A DNA stretch of 64,000 nucleotides, from the NCBI GenBank assembly GCA_019419865.1, contig JAHZIG010000011.1:1-64000 (forward strand), read 5' to 3'. This document shows positions 56,231-64,000 of this stretch, one piece after another. Under the pieces are notes generated by a model. It did no database searches and was not told the DNA's origin. It was given only the letters and a program-made list of their open reading frames with translations. Both the position numbers and the translations under genes were made by a program. The stretch's first letter is position 1. Each line of letters starts with the position of its first letter. Origin of the DNA: Clostridiales bacterium (lineage in GTDB: Bacteria; Bacillota; Clostridia; Monoglobales; Monoglobaceae).

Positions 56231-56671
56231 ATGCGCGTTCGTAACAGCGCCCGAGCGTTTATTCTTAATGAAAACAATGAAATCCTTTTACAGAAGTTTG
56301 AATTTCGTTTTACGGGAGTATTGAAAATTCTGTGGGTCACGCCCGGAGGCGGCGTAGAGGATGGCGAGGATTTTAGTCGGGCGTTAAAGAGAGAATTGTT
56401 CGAGGAACTGGGGTTAAACGTAGACGTAAATGGCGAGAGCATATTATCGTTGGATATTCCGTTCGACGGCAAAAAGGGAAAGTTTATAAGTCACGAAGAA
56501 TATTACTTGGTTCGCATACCGAAGAATACTGATTTCTCGTTGGAAAATATGGAGAAAATTGAAAAGGATACTTTTTATAACCTTAAATGGTGGAGTTTAG
56601 ACGAATTAAGAAAAACGGACGAGGAATTTGAGCCTAAAACTCAAATATTAAGTATCTTAGAAGGCGAATAA
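56231..56671 (+). CDS. Nudix hydrolase
   Basis: A 146-residue Nudix protein that should hydrolyse a nucleoside diphosphate derivative. The Nudix box is complete: GGGVEDGEDFSRALKRELFE followed by ELG (residues 39-61), with the metal-binding REL-FEE glutamates. The substrate cannot be read. GGAGGT lies eight bases before the ATG. Bases are more AT-rich than in neighbouring genes, and the gene stands between repeat fragments, so recent acquisition is possible. Confidence 0.88.
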   Translation: MRVRNSARAFILNENNEILLQKFEFRFTGVLKILWVTPGGGVEDGEDFSRALKRELFEELGLNVDVNGESILSLDIPFDGKKGKFISHEEYYLVRIPKNTDFSLENMEKIEKDTFYNLKWWSLDELRKTDEEFEPKTQILSILEGE

Positions 56672-56919
56672 GCGCTGGTTACAAAATAGCGAGCAGCGGC
56701 GTATGCGGCGCTGTAGACAAATAACGGTTATGCAGGCGAACTCTGAAGACGGCGTTCCTTTCGGCTTGCATAGCCGTTTTAACTTAGGCGTTAGAGATTA
56801 TGAAACTAAGCGCCGACCCGACGCGTTTTGCGGCGCCACGGGAGTCTTATCCGGGATGAAAGCCCATATTTCTCTATAAATTCATATTTTAGGACTTTTT
56901 TCTTTGTTCTTTTTGAATA

Positions 56920-56948
56920 TTGACACGGTTTGATATTTGGAGTATAAT
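56920..56948 (+). promoter_or_regulatory. ilvB promoter
   Basis: TTGACA (56920-56925), 17 bases, TATAAT (56943-56948). About 110 bases of leader follow; I see no T-box or attenuation terminator. The region 56672-56900 holds only decayed repeat sequence. Confidence 0.8.
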
Positions 56949-57063
56949 TTACAAATAGCTATTTGGGCAAGGAGAAGTTTAACTTTACTCAAGCAAAATA
57001 ACGGCTTTTTGGTTAAATTTAACGCTTAATATAGTAGAAGTTTAGAAAAGGAGATGTATTAAA

Positions 57064-58743
57064 ATGAACAAAAGCGGCGCTGATATTGTACTCGAATGTT
57101 TATTGGAGCAGGGCGTGGACACAGTGTTCGGCTATCCCGGCGGAACCATACTCAATATCTACGACTCGATCTATAAATATTCGGATAAAATTAGGCATAT
57201 ACTCACTTCACACGAACAGGGCGCGGCGCACGCGGCCGACGGTTACGCAAGGAGTACCGGCAAGGTCGGCGTTTGTTTTGCTACATCGGGACCCGGCGCG
57301 ACCAACCTCATAACCGGCATCGCTACAGCGTATATGGACTCTATCCCGATAGTGGCGATAACCTGTAACGTCGCGACCAATTCTCTGGGTAAGGATTCAT
57401 TCCAAGAGGTGGATATAGTAGGCGTAACTATGCCGATAACCAAGCACAGCTTCCTGGTAAAGAAGGCGGAAGACATCGCCCCTACCATAAGAAGGGCGTT
57501 TGAGATCGCGGCGTCCGGACGTCCGGGACCGGTTCTCATAGATATAACCAAGGACGCGACCGCAAACTCTGCGGAGTATACCAAACAGATACCTAAGAAG
57601 ATCGATAACTACAAGATACAATCCGAGGTCGAGGATTTCGACAAAGTAATAGAGATGATAAACGCGGCGGAGCGTCCGTTCATATACGCGGGCGGCGGCG
57701 TTATCGCCGCGGGGGCGTCGGAGCAGCTTATCAAGTTCAGAGAGCTGGTAGACGCGCCGATAACGACCTCGCTGATGGGCATAGGCGCGTTCCCCGAGAG
57801 CGATCCCAATTTCACCGGAATGATAGGCATGCACGGAACAAAGATCACCTCGCTCGCGATAAAGAACTGCGACCTTTTGATTGCGATAGGCGCAAGATTC
57901 TCCGAGAGGGTGACCTGCGCGCCGGATTCGTTCGCAAAGAACGCCAAGGTCGTACATATCGACGCGGACGTCGCGGAGATAGATAAGAACATCATGACCG
58001 ACGCTCACCTCATAGGCGACGCCAAGGCGGTCTTGGACGAGCTGAATAAGAGACTCTCCAAGCTTGAGCACAAAGACTGGATGGAACAGATCTATAAGTG
58101 GAAAGAAGAATATCCGGTATGCCATCCGGGAAGCGACGAATTCAACCCGCAGTACGTGGTCGAGAGACTCAACCAGATAGTCGGCGACGACGCGATAATC
58201 GTTACCGACGTGGGCCAGCACCAGATGTGGACCGCGCAGTACTTCAAGATAAACAAGCCGAGACATTTCATCAGCTCGGGCGGGCTCGGAACGATGGGCT
58301 TCGGACTCGGCGCGGCGATAGGCGCCAAGGTGGCGAACCCCGATAAGACCGTAATAAACGTGACCGGCGACGGCTGTTTCCATATGAATATGCAGGAGCT
58401 TGCGACCGCCGCTAAGGAGGAGCTGCAGGTAATAGATATTTTGATTAACAACAACGTTTTGGGCATGGTAAGACAGTGGCAGAGACTATTTTACGGGAAG
58501 CGTTTCTCAAATACGACCCTCGATAAGAAGACCGACTACGACATGGTCGCGAAGGGTCTGGGCGCGAACGCGTTCACGGTGACCAACGCCGAGGAGTTCG
58601 AGGCGGCGATCCAGGCGGCGCTTGCGGATAAGACCAAGCCCGCGCTGATCAACTGCGTAGTAAACCCGGACAACAACGTCCTGCCGATGGTGCCGGGCGG
58701 CGAGTCGATAGAGGAGCCGATCCTGGAGATCAGCTTAGACTGA
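57064..58743 (+). CDS. ilvB: Acetolactate synthase large subunit
   Basis: Catalytic subunit that joins two pyruvates, or pyruvate and 2-oxobutyrate, in valine, leucine and isoleucine synthesis. 559 residues with three ThDP-enzyme domains: FGYPGGTILNIYDSI (near 22) with the catalytic Glu in LTSHEQGAAHAADGYAR, and the ThDP motif GDGCFHMNMQELATA (near 438). The next gene is the regulatory subunit, which identifies it as the biosynthetic enzyme. GGAG precedes the ATG. Confidence 0.96.
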   Translation: MNKSGADIVLECLLEQGVDTVFGYPGGTILNIYDSIYKYSDKIRHILTSHEQGAAHAADGYARSTGKVGVCFATSGPGATNLITGIATAYMDSIPIVAITCNVATNSLGKDSFQEVDIVGVTMPITKHSFLVKKAEDIAPTIRRAFEIAASGRPGPVLIDITKDATANSAEYTKQIPKKIDNYKIQSEVEDFDKVIEMINAAERPFIYAGGGVIAAGASEQLIKFRELVDAPITTSLMGIGAFPESDPNFTGMIGMHGTKITSLAIKNCDLLIAIGARFSERVTCAPDSFAKNAKVVHIDADVAEIDKNIMTDAHLIGDAKAVLDELNKRLSKLEHKDWMEQIYKWKEEYPVCHPGSDEFNPQYVVERLNQIVGDDAIIVTDVGQHQMWTAQYFKINKPRHFISSGGLGTMGFGLGAAIGAKVANPDKTVINVTGDGCFHMNMQELATAAKEELQVIDILINNNVLGMVRQWQRLFYGKRFSNTTLDKKTDYDMVAKGLGANAFTVTNAEEFEAAIQAALADKTKPALINCVVNPDNNVLPMVPGGESIEEPILEISLD

Positions 58744-58796
58744 CGCGTATGGATCCAAAGATAGATAACAATAATTTAGAACGGAGGTTATAGCAT

Positions 58797-59303
58797 ATGA
58801 ACGGTTATGACGAGAACAAAAAGGATATGCACGTGCTTTCCATATACGTCGAGAACCACGCCGGCGTGCTCAGCCGGGTATCGGGACTGTTTTCAAGACG
58901 TATGTATAACATAGACAGTCTTTCGGTAGGCGTGACCGAGAACCCTGAGATATCGAGAATGACGATAGTAACCCACGCGGACGACAACACGTTCCGCCAG
59001 ATAAAGAACCAGCTCTCCAAGCTCGTAGACGTAAAACATCTCTGCGAGCTCGAGCCGGACAGCGCGGTGCTGAGAGAGCACGTGCTGGTCAAGATCAACG
59101 CGAAGGACACGACCAAGGTCATAGAGATCTGCGATATATTCAGAGCCAACGTGGTGGACTACTCCAAAACGCTGATGACGGTAGAGTTGACCGGCGGCCC
59201 GAGCAAGATCGACGCGTTTATCGATCTGATGGAGGATTTCGAGATACAAGGCCTTGTGAGGACCGGACTCACGGGACTCAAGAGAGGCAGCGCAACAACG
59301 TAG
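58797..59303 (+). CDS. ilvN: Acetolactate synthase small (regulatory) subunit
   Basis: A 168-residue regulatory partner of IlvB with an N-terminal ACT domain (LSIYVENHAGVLSRVSGLFS and YNIDSLSVG, about 15-85) and the family C-terminal domain (about 90-165). It binds valine for feedback control. GGAGG lies nine bases before the ATG and the gap to ilvB is 53 bases. The stop codon TAG (59301-59303) lies in the left end of repeat R11. Confidence 0.95.
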   Translation: MNGYDENKKDMHVLSIYVENHAGVLSRVSGLFSRRMYNIDSLSVGVTENPEISRMTIVTHADDNTFRQIKNQLSKLVDVKHLCELEPDSAVLREHVLVKINAKDTTKVIEICDIFRANVVDYSKTLMTVELTGGPSKIDAFIDLMEDFEIQGLVRTGLTGLKRGSATT

Positions 59304-59477
59304 GGATTAGAGATTAGCGAATAGCGAATAGGAATGTGAAACGCTTTTGTAGCGTGAAAAACGGGCGCTGTAGCGTGATAGGAAAACAGAGTATTCTTTC
59401 CGCATACGTAAGCGTTCGGCGTTACACGGGCGAATTTTACCCCTACTTCCTAATCCCTATTATCCTAACTCTATGTT
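59297..59477 (+). repeat. Heptad-ended interspersed repeat R11
   Basis: Starts AACGTAGGGATTAGAGATTA, forward centre GGAAAACAGAGTATTC, ends CCCTATTATCCTAACTCTATGTT (last unit CTCTATGTT). Its last TT starts the TTGACA box of the TA3 antisense promoter. Confidence 0.8.
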
Positions 59478-59510
59478 GACAATACAAAAATTTTGATGTA
59501 TAATAAAAGC

Positions 59511-59605
59511 AGAAAAGAGGAAAACCGTTAAACGGTTAGCCAAGAAAATATACTATACTATATATAGCCGTTTCCCTGACCTAAGAGACGGCTATATTGC
59601 TTTTA
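59511..59605 (+). ncRNA. Antisense RNA of cassette TA3
   Basis: Promoter TTGACA (59476-59481), 17 bases, TATAAT (59499-59504). The RNA starts near GCAGAAAAGAGG, has AACCG/CGGTT, and ends at ATATAGCCGT (59562-59571) / ACGGCTATAT (59588-59597) with TGCTTTTA. Its 3' hairpin covers the last codons of the leftward toxin frame. Promoter and terminator are seen directly; antitoxin function is inferred. Confidence 0.65.
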
Positions 59606-59666
59606 TGGAGACTATTATTAAAAAAATAATAATAGAAATAATTACTTTAAGTAAAGCTCTCCACAT
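59592..59666 (-). CDS. Small hydrophobic peptide, probable type I toxin (TA3)
   Basis: A 24-codon gene: it starts MWRALLKVIIS, has an Ile/Leu-rich membrane helix, and ends IVSIKAI. AAAGGGGGTG (complement of 59673-59682) lies about eight bases before the ATG, and a TGTCGC/GCGACA hairpin (59684-59699) sits directly upstream, where it could limit ribosome access. Its promoter is at 59749-59777, giving a 76 nt leader. A convergent antisense RNA overlaps the 3' end. This layout matches type I toxin-antitoxin loci such as txpA/ratA and fst; the sequence family is new to me. Confidence 0.7.
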   Translation of the reverse strand: MWRALLKVIISIIIFLIIVSIKAI

Positions 59667-59748
59667 AAGCGTCACCCCCTTTCTGTCGCAGTTGCGACAA
59701 TAGGAGATGGCTAACCGCTCTTCAATTACCTCTTATCTGCTAACGATA

Positions 59749-59777
59749 ATTATATATCATTCGACAAATCATGTCAA
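59749..59777 (-). promoter_or_regulatory. TA3 toxin promoter
   Basis: On the minus strand TTGACA (59772-59777), 17 bases, TATAAT (59749-59754). The transcript begins GCAGATAAGAGG, nearly the same as the start of the antisense RNA, and both contain CGGTTAGCC. Confidence 0.8.
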
Positions 59778-59791
59778 TTTACAATTCTTTT

Positions 59792-59916
59792 ACAAAGTAT
59801 TCCCTTTCCGTAAACATAACCGTCAGGCGTTAAAGAAAGAAATTTCCGCCCCTATTCGCTATTCTCTAATCTCTAATCGCTACGTCCCCTAACGCCTACT
59901 TCCTAACTCCTACGTT
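59792..59916 (+). repeat. Right half of a heptad repeat after TA3
   Basis: Begins in the family centre (ACAAAGTATTCCCTTTCCG) and runs through TTAAAGAAAGAAATTTCCGCC to two sets of heptads, ending CTAACTCCTACGTT. The left half of this copy is missing; the TA3 cassette stands in its place. Confidence 0.7.
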
Positions 59917-60137
59917 GCGCGTAATATTTTGGCTTTTTGCTTTGCTATGGTTGTTGTTTTTATGTTTTCGGATGTTTTATTCGCCGATCGCTGAGTTGAA
60001 TGGAACTATATAATAGCTTTTTTCGTCTTATATATTATACAATGTTTATTACATAAATATATTATCCAACTACGGTTCGGCTGTTTTTAAGTCGGTCGCG
60101 CCAAAAATCAATTAATTCAAAAAAGGGAGCGGATATT

Positions 60138-62114
60138 ATGAAAAGATTTATCGGTTTAATGGTCTGCGCGATCTTATCGCTGACGGCGGTCTGCGTATGC
60201 GCTGAGGAGCTGGATACGTCGGATATGGAAGCTTTGGAGGGCGATTACGTTTTAACTTCATTGCTGGAGGATTTTGAGGCGGGCGAATACGGCGACGAAA
60301 TGTATTGCATTTCGCAATACGGATATATGGGCGGCGGCGAAACGCATTTTATGATTTACAAAGACGACGATAACATTAATTTTGTAGTGAACTACAGTAA
60401 CCTAAGATATAACGTCTACTATAACGACTACGACGAATCGGATCCGGACTATGTTCCCGATGAGACGATATTCACCGCGACGCTTACGGAAGAAGAATAC
60501 GATTATATCGAAAATTATATCGAATCTCAGGCGATAGACTGCCTGCCCGACTGGAATACCGGGATCGTACACGACGGAAGCGAATATCAATACACGCATT
60601 TTACAAAGGATGAGAAATACGCGGTCTCCATGAACAACGTCGGAGTCGTAGAAGGAAAAAGCGACGCGGTATACGCGAACCTCATCAAGCTATTCCGGAG
60701 CTTTGTGGATATGGACGAGGACGACGAGGGATATTCGCTTATCTGGAGTTCGCTCGAAAGATATTATCCGGACAATAAATGCGATTCAGCCGCCGCGGAG
60801 CTTTTGGTCGACGCCTCGGATCATTATATTGAATCGGTATGGAAAAACGGCGACGATTTCAGGGTCTGCGTCAGAGGCGAAGACGGCGAACTCAAATGGC
60901 GGCGTTTCGTCAATAACACCGTGGACGTAGAAGTTCCCGAGCCGAGCGGCGTTACTTTGCAGGACGCGTGGGACGACGTGCCGAATCCGTACCCGGGCGA
61001 CGATCCGACGGCCGAAGAGCCGAACGGGTACCTTATGTATAAAGAACTCAACAACTACCCGTGGCAGGTCGAGTGGAACGGGTACAGGGTCCGCGCCATG
61101 AGGAAATATACCGACGGCAAATACGTAGACGGACTCTGGTTTACCAAGACGGGCGAGGAACCTCGGCTGATAGCGACCGGAGAATACGCGAATCCGGTGG
61201 TGGACGCGTACGACGACCTGGTATTCTGCGAAAAATCTATAGACGGCTTTGACAAACCTACCCAGCTTGTCAAAATAGATCTTAACACGTACGAGGAAAC
61301 TCCCGTAGATTTCGGCGTCGAAACATATTACGGAGACGAGCTCCCGTACGCTCTGGAGCCGATCGCAATGATTCGCAACAACGCGCATCTATTCGCTATC
61401 TACGAGGACTACTACTTCTGCTACGATCCTATTACGGACACGGCTAAATACGTCGACTCAACCTGGTCGATGCCCGAACTGCTCGACGATATGGACGAAA
61501 GATTTCTGCAAAATAGATCCGGCGCAGAATACTACGCCGTAGACAAAGAATCCAGCTCCAATACTACTACGTTGGGCGTATTGGATATCCAAACGTTTGA
61601 ATTTACCCCGATAGCCGAATACGAGGACACGAGCCTCACATCCAACGACGTTTGGGTGGACGAGGAGGAAAACGCGGTCTACGCGGTCTGCGACGGGAAC
61701 TTATATTCGCTGCCGCTCTACGACGACCCGCCCGAAGTCGACGACGCCGGATCCGACGGCGCGGTAACGGTGGAAATAAACGGCGAGGCTCTCGAGCTCG
61801 AACGGGAGCCGATAATGGAGAACGACCGCGTCCTCGTACCCATGCGCGCGATATTCGAAGCGCTTGGCGCGGAGGTCTCTTGGGATAACGAGACCAACAC
61901 GGCGAGCGCGGTACGCGGCGACGTTTCCGTCTCGATAACTATAGACCGGGGCGTAATGCTAAAAAACGGAGCCGAGATCTCGCTCGACGCGCCGGCAAGG
62001 CTCATAGACGACGGATACACATATGTGCCGATAAGAGCGATAAGCGAAGCCTTCGGCGCCGAAGTCGTCTGGGACGAGGATAGTTACAAAGTAGTAGTCA
62101 ATACCGCAACGTAG
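60138..62114 (+). CDS. Secreted protein with C-terminal copper-amine-oxidase-N-like domain
   Basis: A 658-residue exported protein: signal peptide 1-23, then a long acidic region rich in Asp, Glu and Tyr that includes beta-propeller-like stretches (about 290-530), and a C-terminal CuAO_N1 domain (PF07833 type, about 540-655) with VLVPMRAIFEALGAEVSWD and its internal repeat YVPIRAISEAFGAEVVWD. That domain is common in clostridial wall proteins and does not imply amine oxidase activity. The role is unknown. GGGAG precedes the ATG. The stop codon TAG (62112-62114) is part of repeat R12. Confidence 0.8.
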   Translation: MKRFIGLMVCAILSLTAVCVCAEELDTSDMEALEGDYVLTSLLEDFEAGEYGDEMYCISQYGYMGGGETHFMIYKDDDNINFVVNYSNLRYNVYYNDYDESDPDYVPDETIFTATLTEEEYDYIENYIESQAIDCLPDWNTGIVHDGSEYQYTHFTKDEKYAVSMNNVGVVEGKSDAVYANLIKLFRSFVDMDEDDEGYSLIWSSLERYYPDNKCDSAAAELLVDASDHYIESVWKNGDDFRVCVRGEDGELKWRRFVNNTVDVEVPEPSGVTLQDAWDDVPNPYPGDDPTAEEPNGYLMYKELNNYPWQVEWNGYRVRAMRKYTDGKYVDGLWFTKTGEEPRLIATGEYANPVVDAYDDLVFCEKSIDGFDKPTQLVKIDLNTYEETPVDFGVETYYGDELPYALEPIAMIRNNAHLFAIYEDYYFCYDPITDTAKYVDSTWSMPELLDDMDERFLQNRSGAEYYAVDKESSSNTTTLGVLDIQTFEFTPIAEYEDTSLTSNDVWVDEEENAVYAVCDGNLYSLPLYDDPPEVDDAGSDGAVTVEINGEALELEREPIMENDRVLVPMRAIFEALGAEVSWDNETNTASAVRGDVSVSITIDRGVMLKNGAEISLDAPARLIDDGYTYVPIRAISEAFGAEVVWDEDSYKVVVNTAT

Positions 62115-62274
62115 GGATTAGTCGTTAGGGATTAGGAGCCCAAACCGCTTTCGTAACCGCTTAAACGGCCGTTGTAGCCGCATAGGAAAAAGTATTCCCA
62201 TTTCGCAGGAAAAACCGTCAGGCGTTAAAGGGGCGGCGTTCCTACTCCCTAATTCCTAATCTCTAATCTCTACA
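62108..62274 (+). repeat. Heptad-ended interspersed repeat R12
   Basis: Starts AACGTAGGGATTAGTCGTTA, forward centre GGAAAAAGTATTCCC, ends CCTAATCTCTAATCTCTACA. The left end contains the stop codon of the upstream gene. Confidence 0.8.
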
Positions 62275-62333
62275 ATAAAGAGAGCGAAAACGGTATGAAA
62301 ACTATAACTTGTCATAAAATCAGATAAAAAATA

Positions 62334-62362
62334 TTGACAAAAACCGTATAGAATTATAAAAT
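62334..62362 (+). promoter_or_regulatory. ilvC promoter and leader hairpin
   Basis: TTGACA (62334-62339), 17 bases, TAAAAT (62357-62362). In the leader CCTAAAG (62394-62400) can pair with CTTTAGG (62416-62422), just six bases ahead of the GGAGG of ilvC. Confidence 0.7.
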
Positions 62363-62421
62363 AGATGAGAACATTTAATAAATATATTATATACCTAAAG
62401 CCCTTCAAAAACTGACTTTAG

Positions 62422-63432
<1,011 letters not shown>

Positions 63433-63552
63433 TCCGCTTTTGCAAAGCGGGATCGGACGCGGGTTCGACGGGTAGCCAAACGCCCGGCGCGCCGCGCCAA
63501 CGAGCTTATAAAACTATATTATCACACCTTTAATATTAATTAGATATTTGAG

Positions 63553-63580
63553 GGGCGGGCGAATTGCCCCGCCCTTTTAA
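63553..63580 (+). terminator. Intrinsic terminator of ilvC
   Basis: Stem GGGCGGG (63553-63559) / CCCGCCC (63568-63574) followed by TTTTAATATAG. Confidence 0.85.
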
Positions 63581-63723
63581 TATAGGATCGCGGACGCCGA
63601 GGAGAGGCGGGGGATAAGTTCGCTTAGGCTCGCTTGCTCGGCCTATGTAAATTTGATACGGATCGATACCGATCGATATATTATAAACGATATATTATAA
63701 ATATAGAATAGAGGGCTAAAAAT

Positions 63724-64000
63724 ATGATTTCAGATAAAGTAAAAAAAGGCGTCGGTAAGGCGCCGCATCGTTCGTTATTTAAGGCTATGGGCTTTACCGA
63801 CGAGGAGATCGACAGACCGCTCATAGGCGTAGTCAACTCCCAGAGCGAGATCGTTCCGGGACACGTTCACTTAGACACGATCGCCAAGGCGGCGAAGGAA
63901 GGCGTAAGGATGGCCGGCGGCACCCCGATAGAGGTTCCGGCTATAGCGGTTTGCGACGGTATCTCGATGGGTCACGAGGGTATGCATTATTCGCTGGTAT
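63724..64000 (+). CDS. ilvD: Dihydroxy-acid dehydratase, 5' part
   Basis: The first 92 codons; the gene runs off the window. IlvD makes the 2-keto acid precursors of valine and isoleucine with an Fe-S cluster. The visible part matches the family: [39 protein letters not shown] (near 38) and [17 protein letters not shown] (near 75), which holds a cluster-binding cysteine. The ribosome site AGAGGG is eight bases upstream. Confidence 0.95.
   Translation, partial: MISDKVKKGVGKAPHRSLFKAMGFTDEEIDRPLIGVVNSQSEIVPGHVHLDTIAKAAKEGVRMAGGTPIEVPAIAVCDGISMGHEGMHYSLV

Noticed and set aside
5921..62274. CRISPR array
   Set aside because: The repeats are dispersed, 165-190 bp long and palindromic, with no regular spacers and no cas genes.

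Overview
The window reads as chromosome of a Gram-positive anaerobe of the class Clostridia (Bacillota). Evidence: the gene order flippase - mazG - rqcP (yabM-yabN-yabO in Bacillus), Rex, RNase Y, type A RNase P RNA, strong AGGAGG ribosome binding sites, and many TTGACA-N17-TATAAT promoters. Three secreted proteins carry S-layer homology (SLH) domains, and the window encodes a pectinesterase, a pectate lyase, an apiosidase-like hydrolase and a CsaB-type pyruvyl transferase. That points to a pectin-degrading gut organism with a Monoglobus-like life style; the genus is an inference.

Layout. 0-5.4 kb: tRNA-CAU, rqcP, mazG, a lipid flippase, a family 2 glycosyltransferase and secG, all leftward. 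5.4-6.7 kb: two copies of a small C-rich RNA, each followed by an interspersed repeat. 6.7-13.5 kb: an SLH-anchored GHL10 hydrolase, a radical SAM protein, a DUF2156 protein, a GH140-like hydrolase and a nucleotidyltransferase. 13.6-15.2 kb: rny. 15.65-16.95 kb: a 1.26 kb unit with promoter and terminator but no long ORF, the best candidate for a large structured RNA. 17.3-23 kb: a transglutaminase-like protein, SLH pectinesterase, MerR regulator, ispE and a cyclophilin lipoprotein. 23.7-32.8 kb: ftsH, typA, amt-glnB, serC-serA, then rnpB. 33.2-39.7 kb: a small hydrophobic peptide with antisense RNA, a pectate lyase with a duplicated domain, an AAA ATPase and an SLH protein. 39.9-46.6 kb: phosphoketolase, a glycosyltransferase-CsaB fusion, an Mrp ATPase and ybaK. 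47.7-55.3 kb: aconitase, isocitrate dehydrogenase, rex, an Asp23-like ATPase, an OGG glycosylase and fba. 55.3-64 kb: two related toxin/antisense cassettes, a Nudix protein, ilvB-ilvN, a secreted protein, ilvC and the start of ilvD.

How the genes work together. Pectin would be attacked outside the cell by the lyase and by S-layer-anchored enzymes. The CsaB domain probably makes the pyruvylated wall polymer that SLH domains hold. Phosphoketolase and aldolase then process the sugars. Aconitase and isocitrate dehydrogenase supply 2-oxoglutarate, amt-glnB handles ammonium, and serCA plus ilvBNCD make serine and branched-chain amino acids. Rex senses NADH/NAD+.

The most unusual content is intergenic: (1) the large RNA candidate; (2) three cassettes that look like type I toxin-antitoxin loci, all lying between copies of the same repeat; (3) about a dozen copies of a 165-190 bp repeat whose ends are runs of a 7-base unit of type GRRATTA in inverted orientation, and which provide the stop codon of at least five genes; and (4) the duplicated small RNA.
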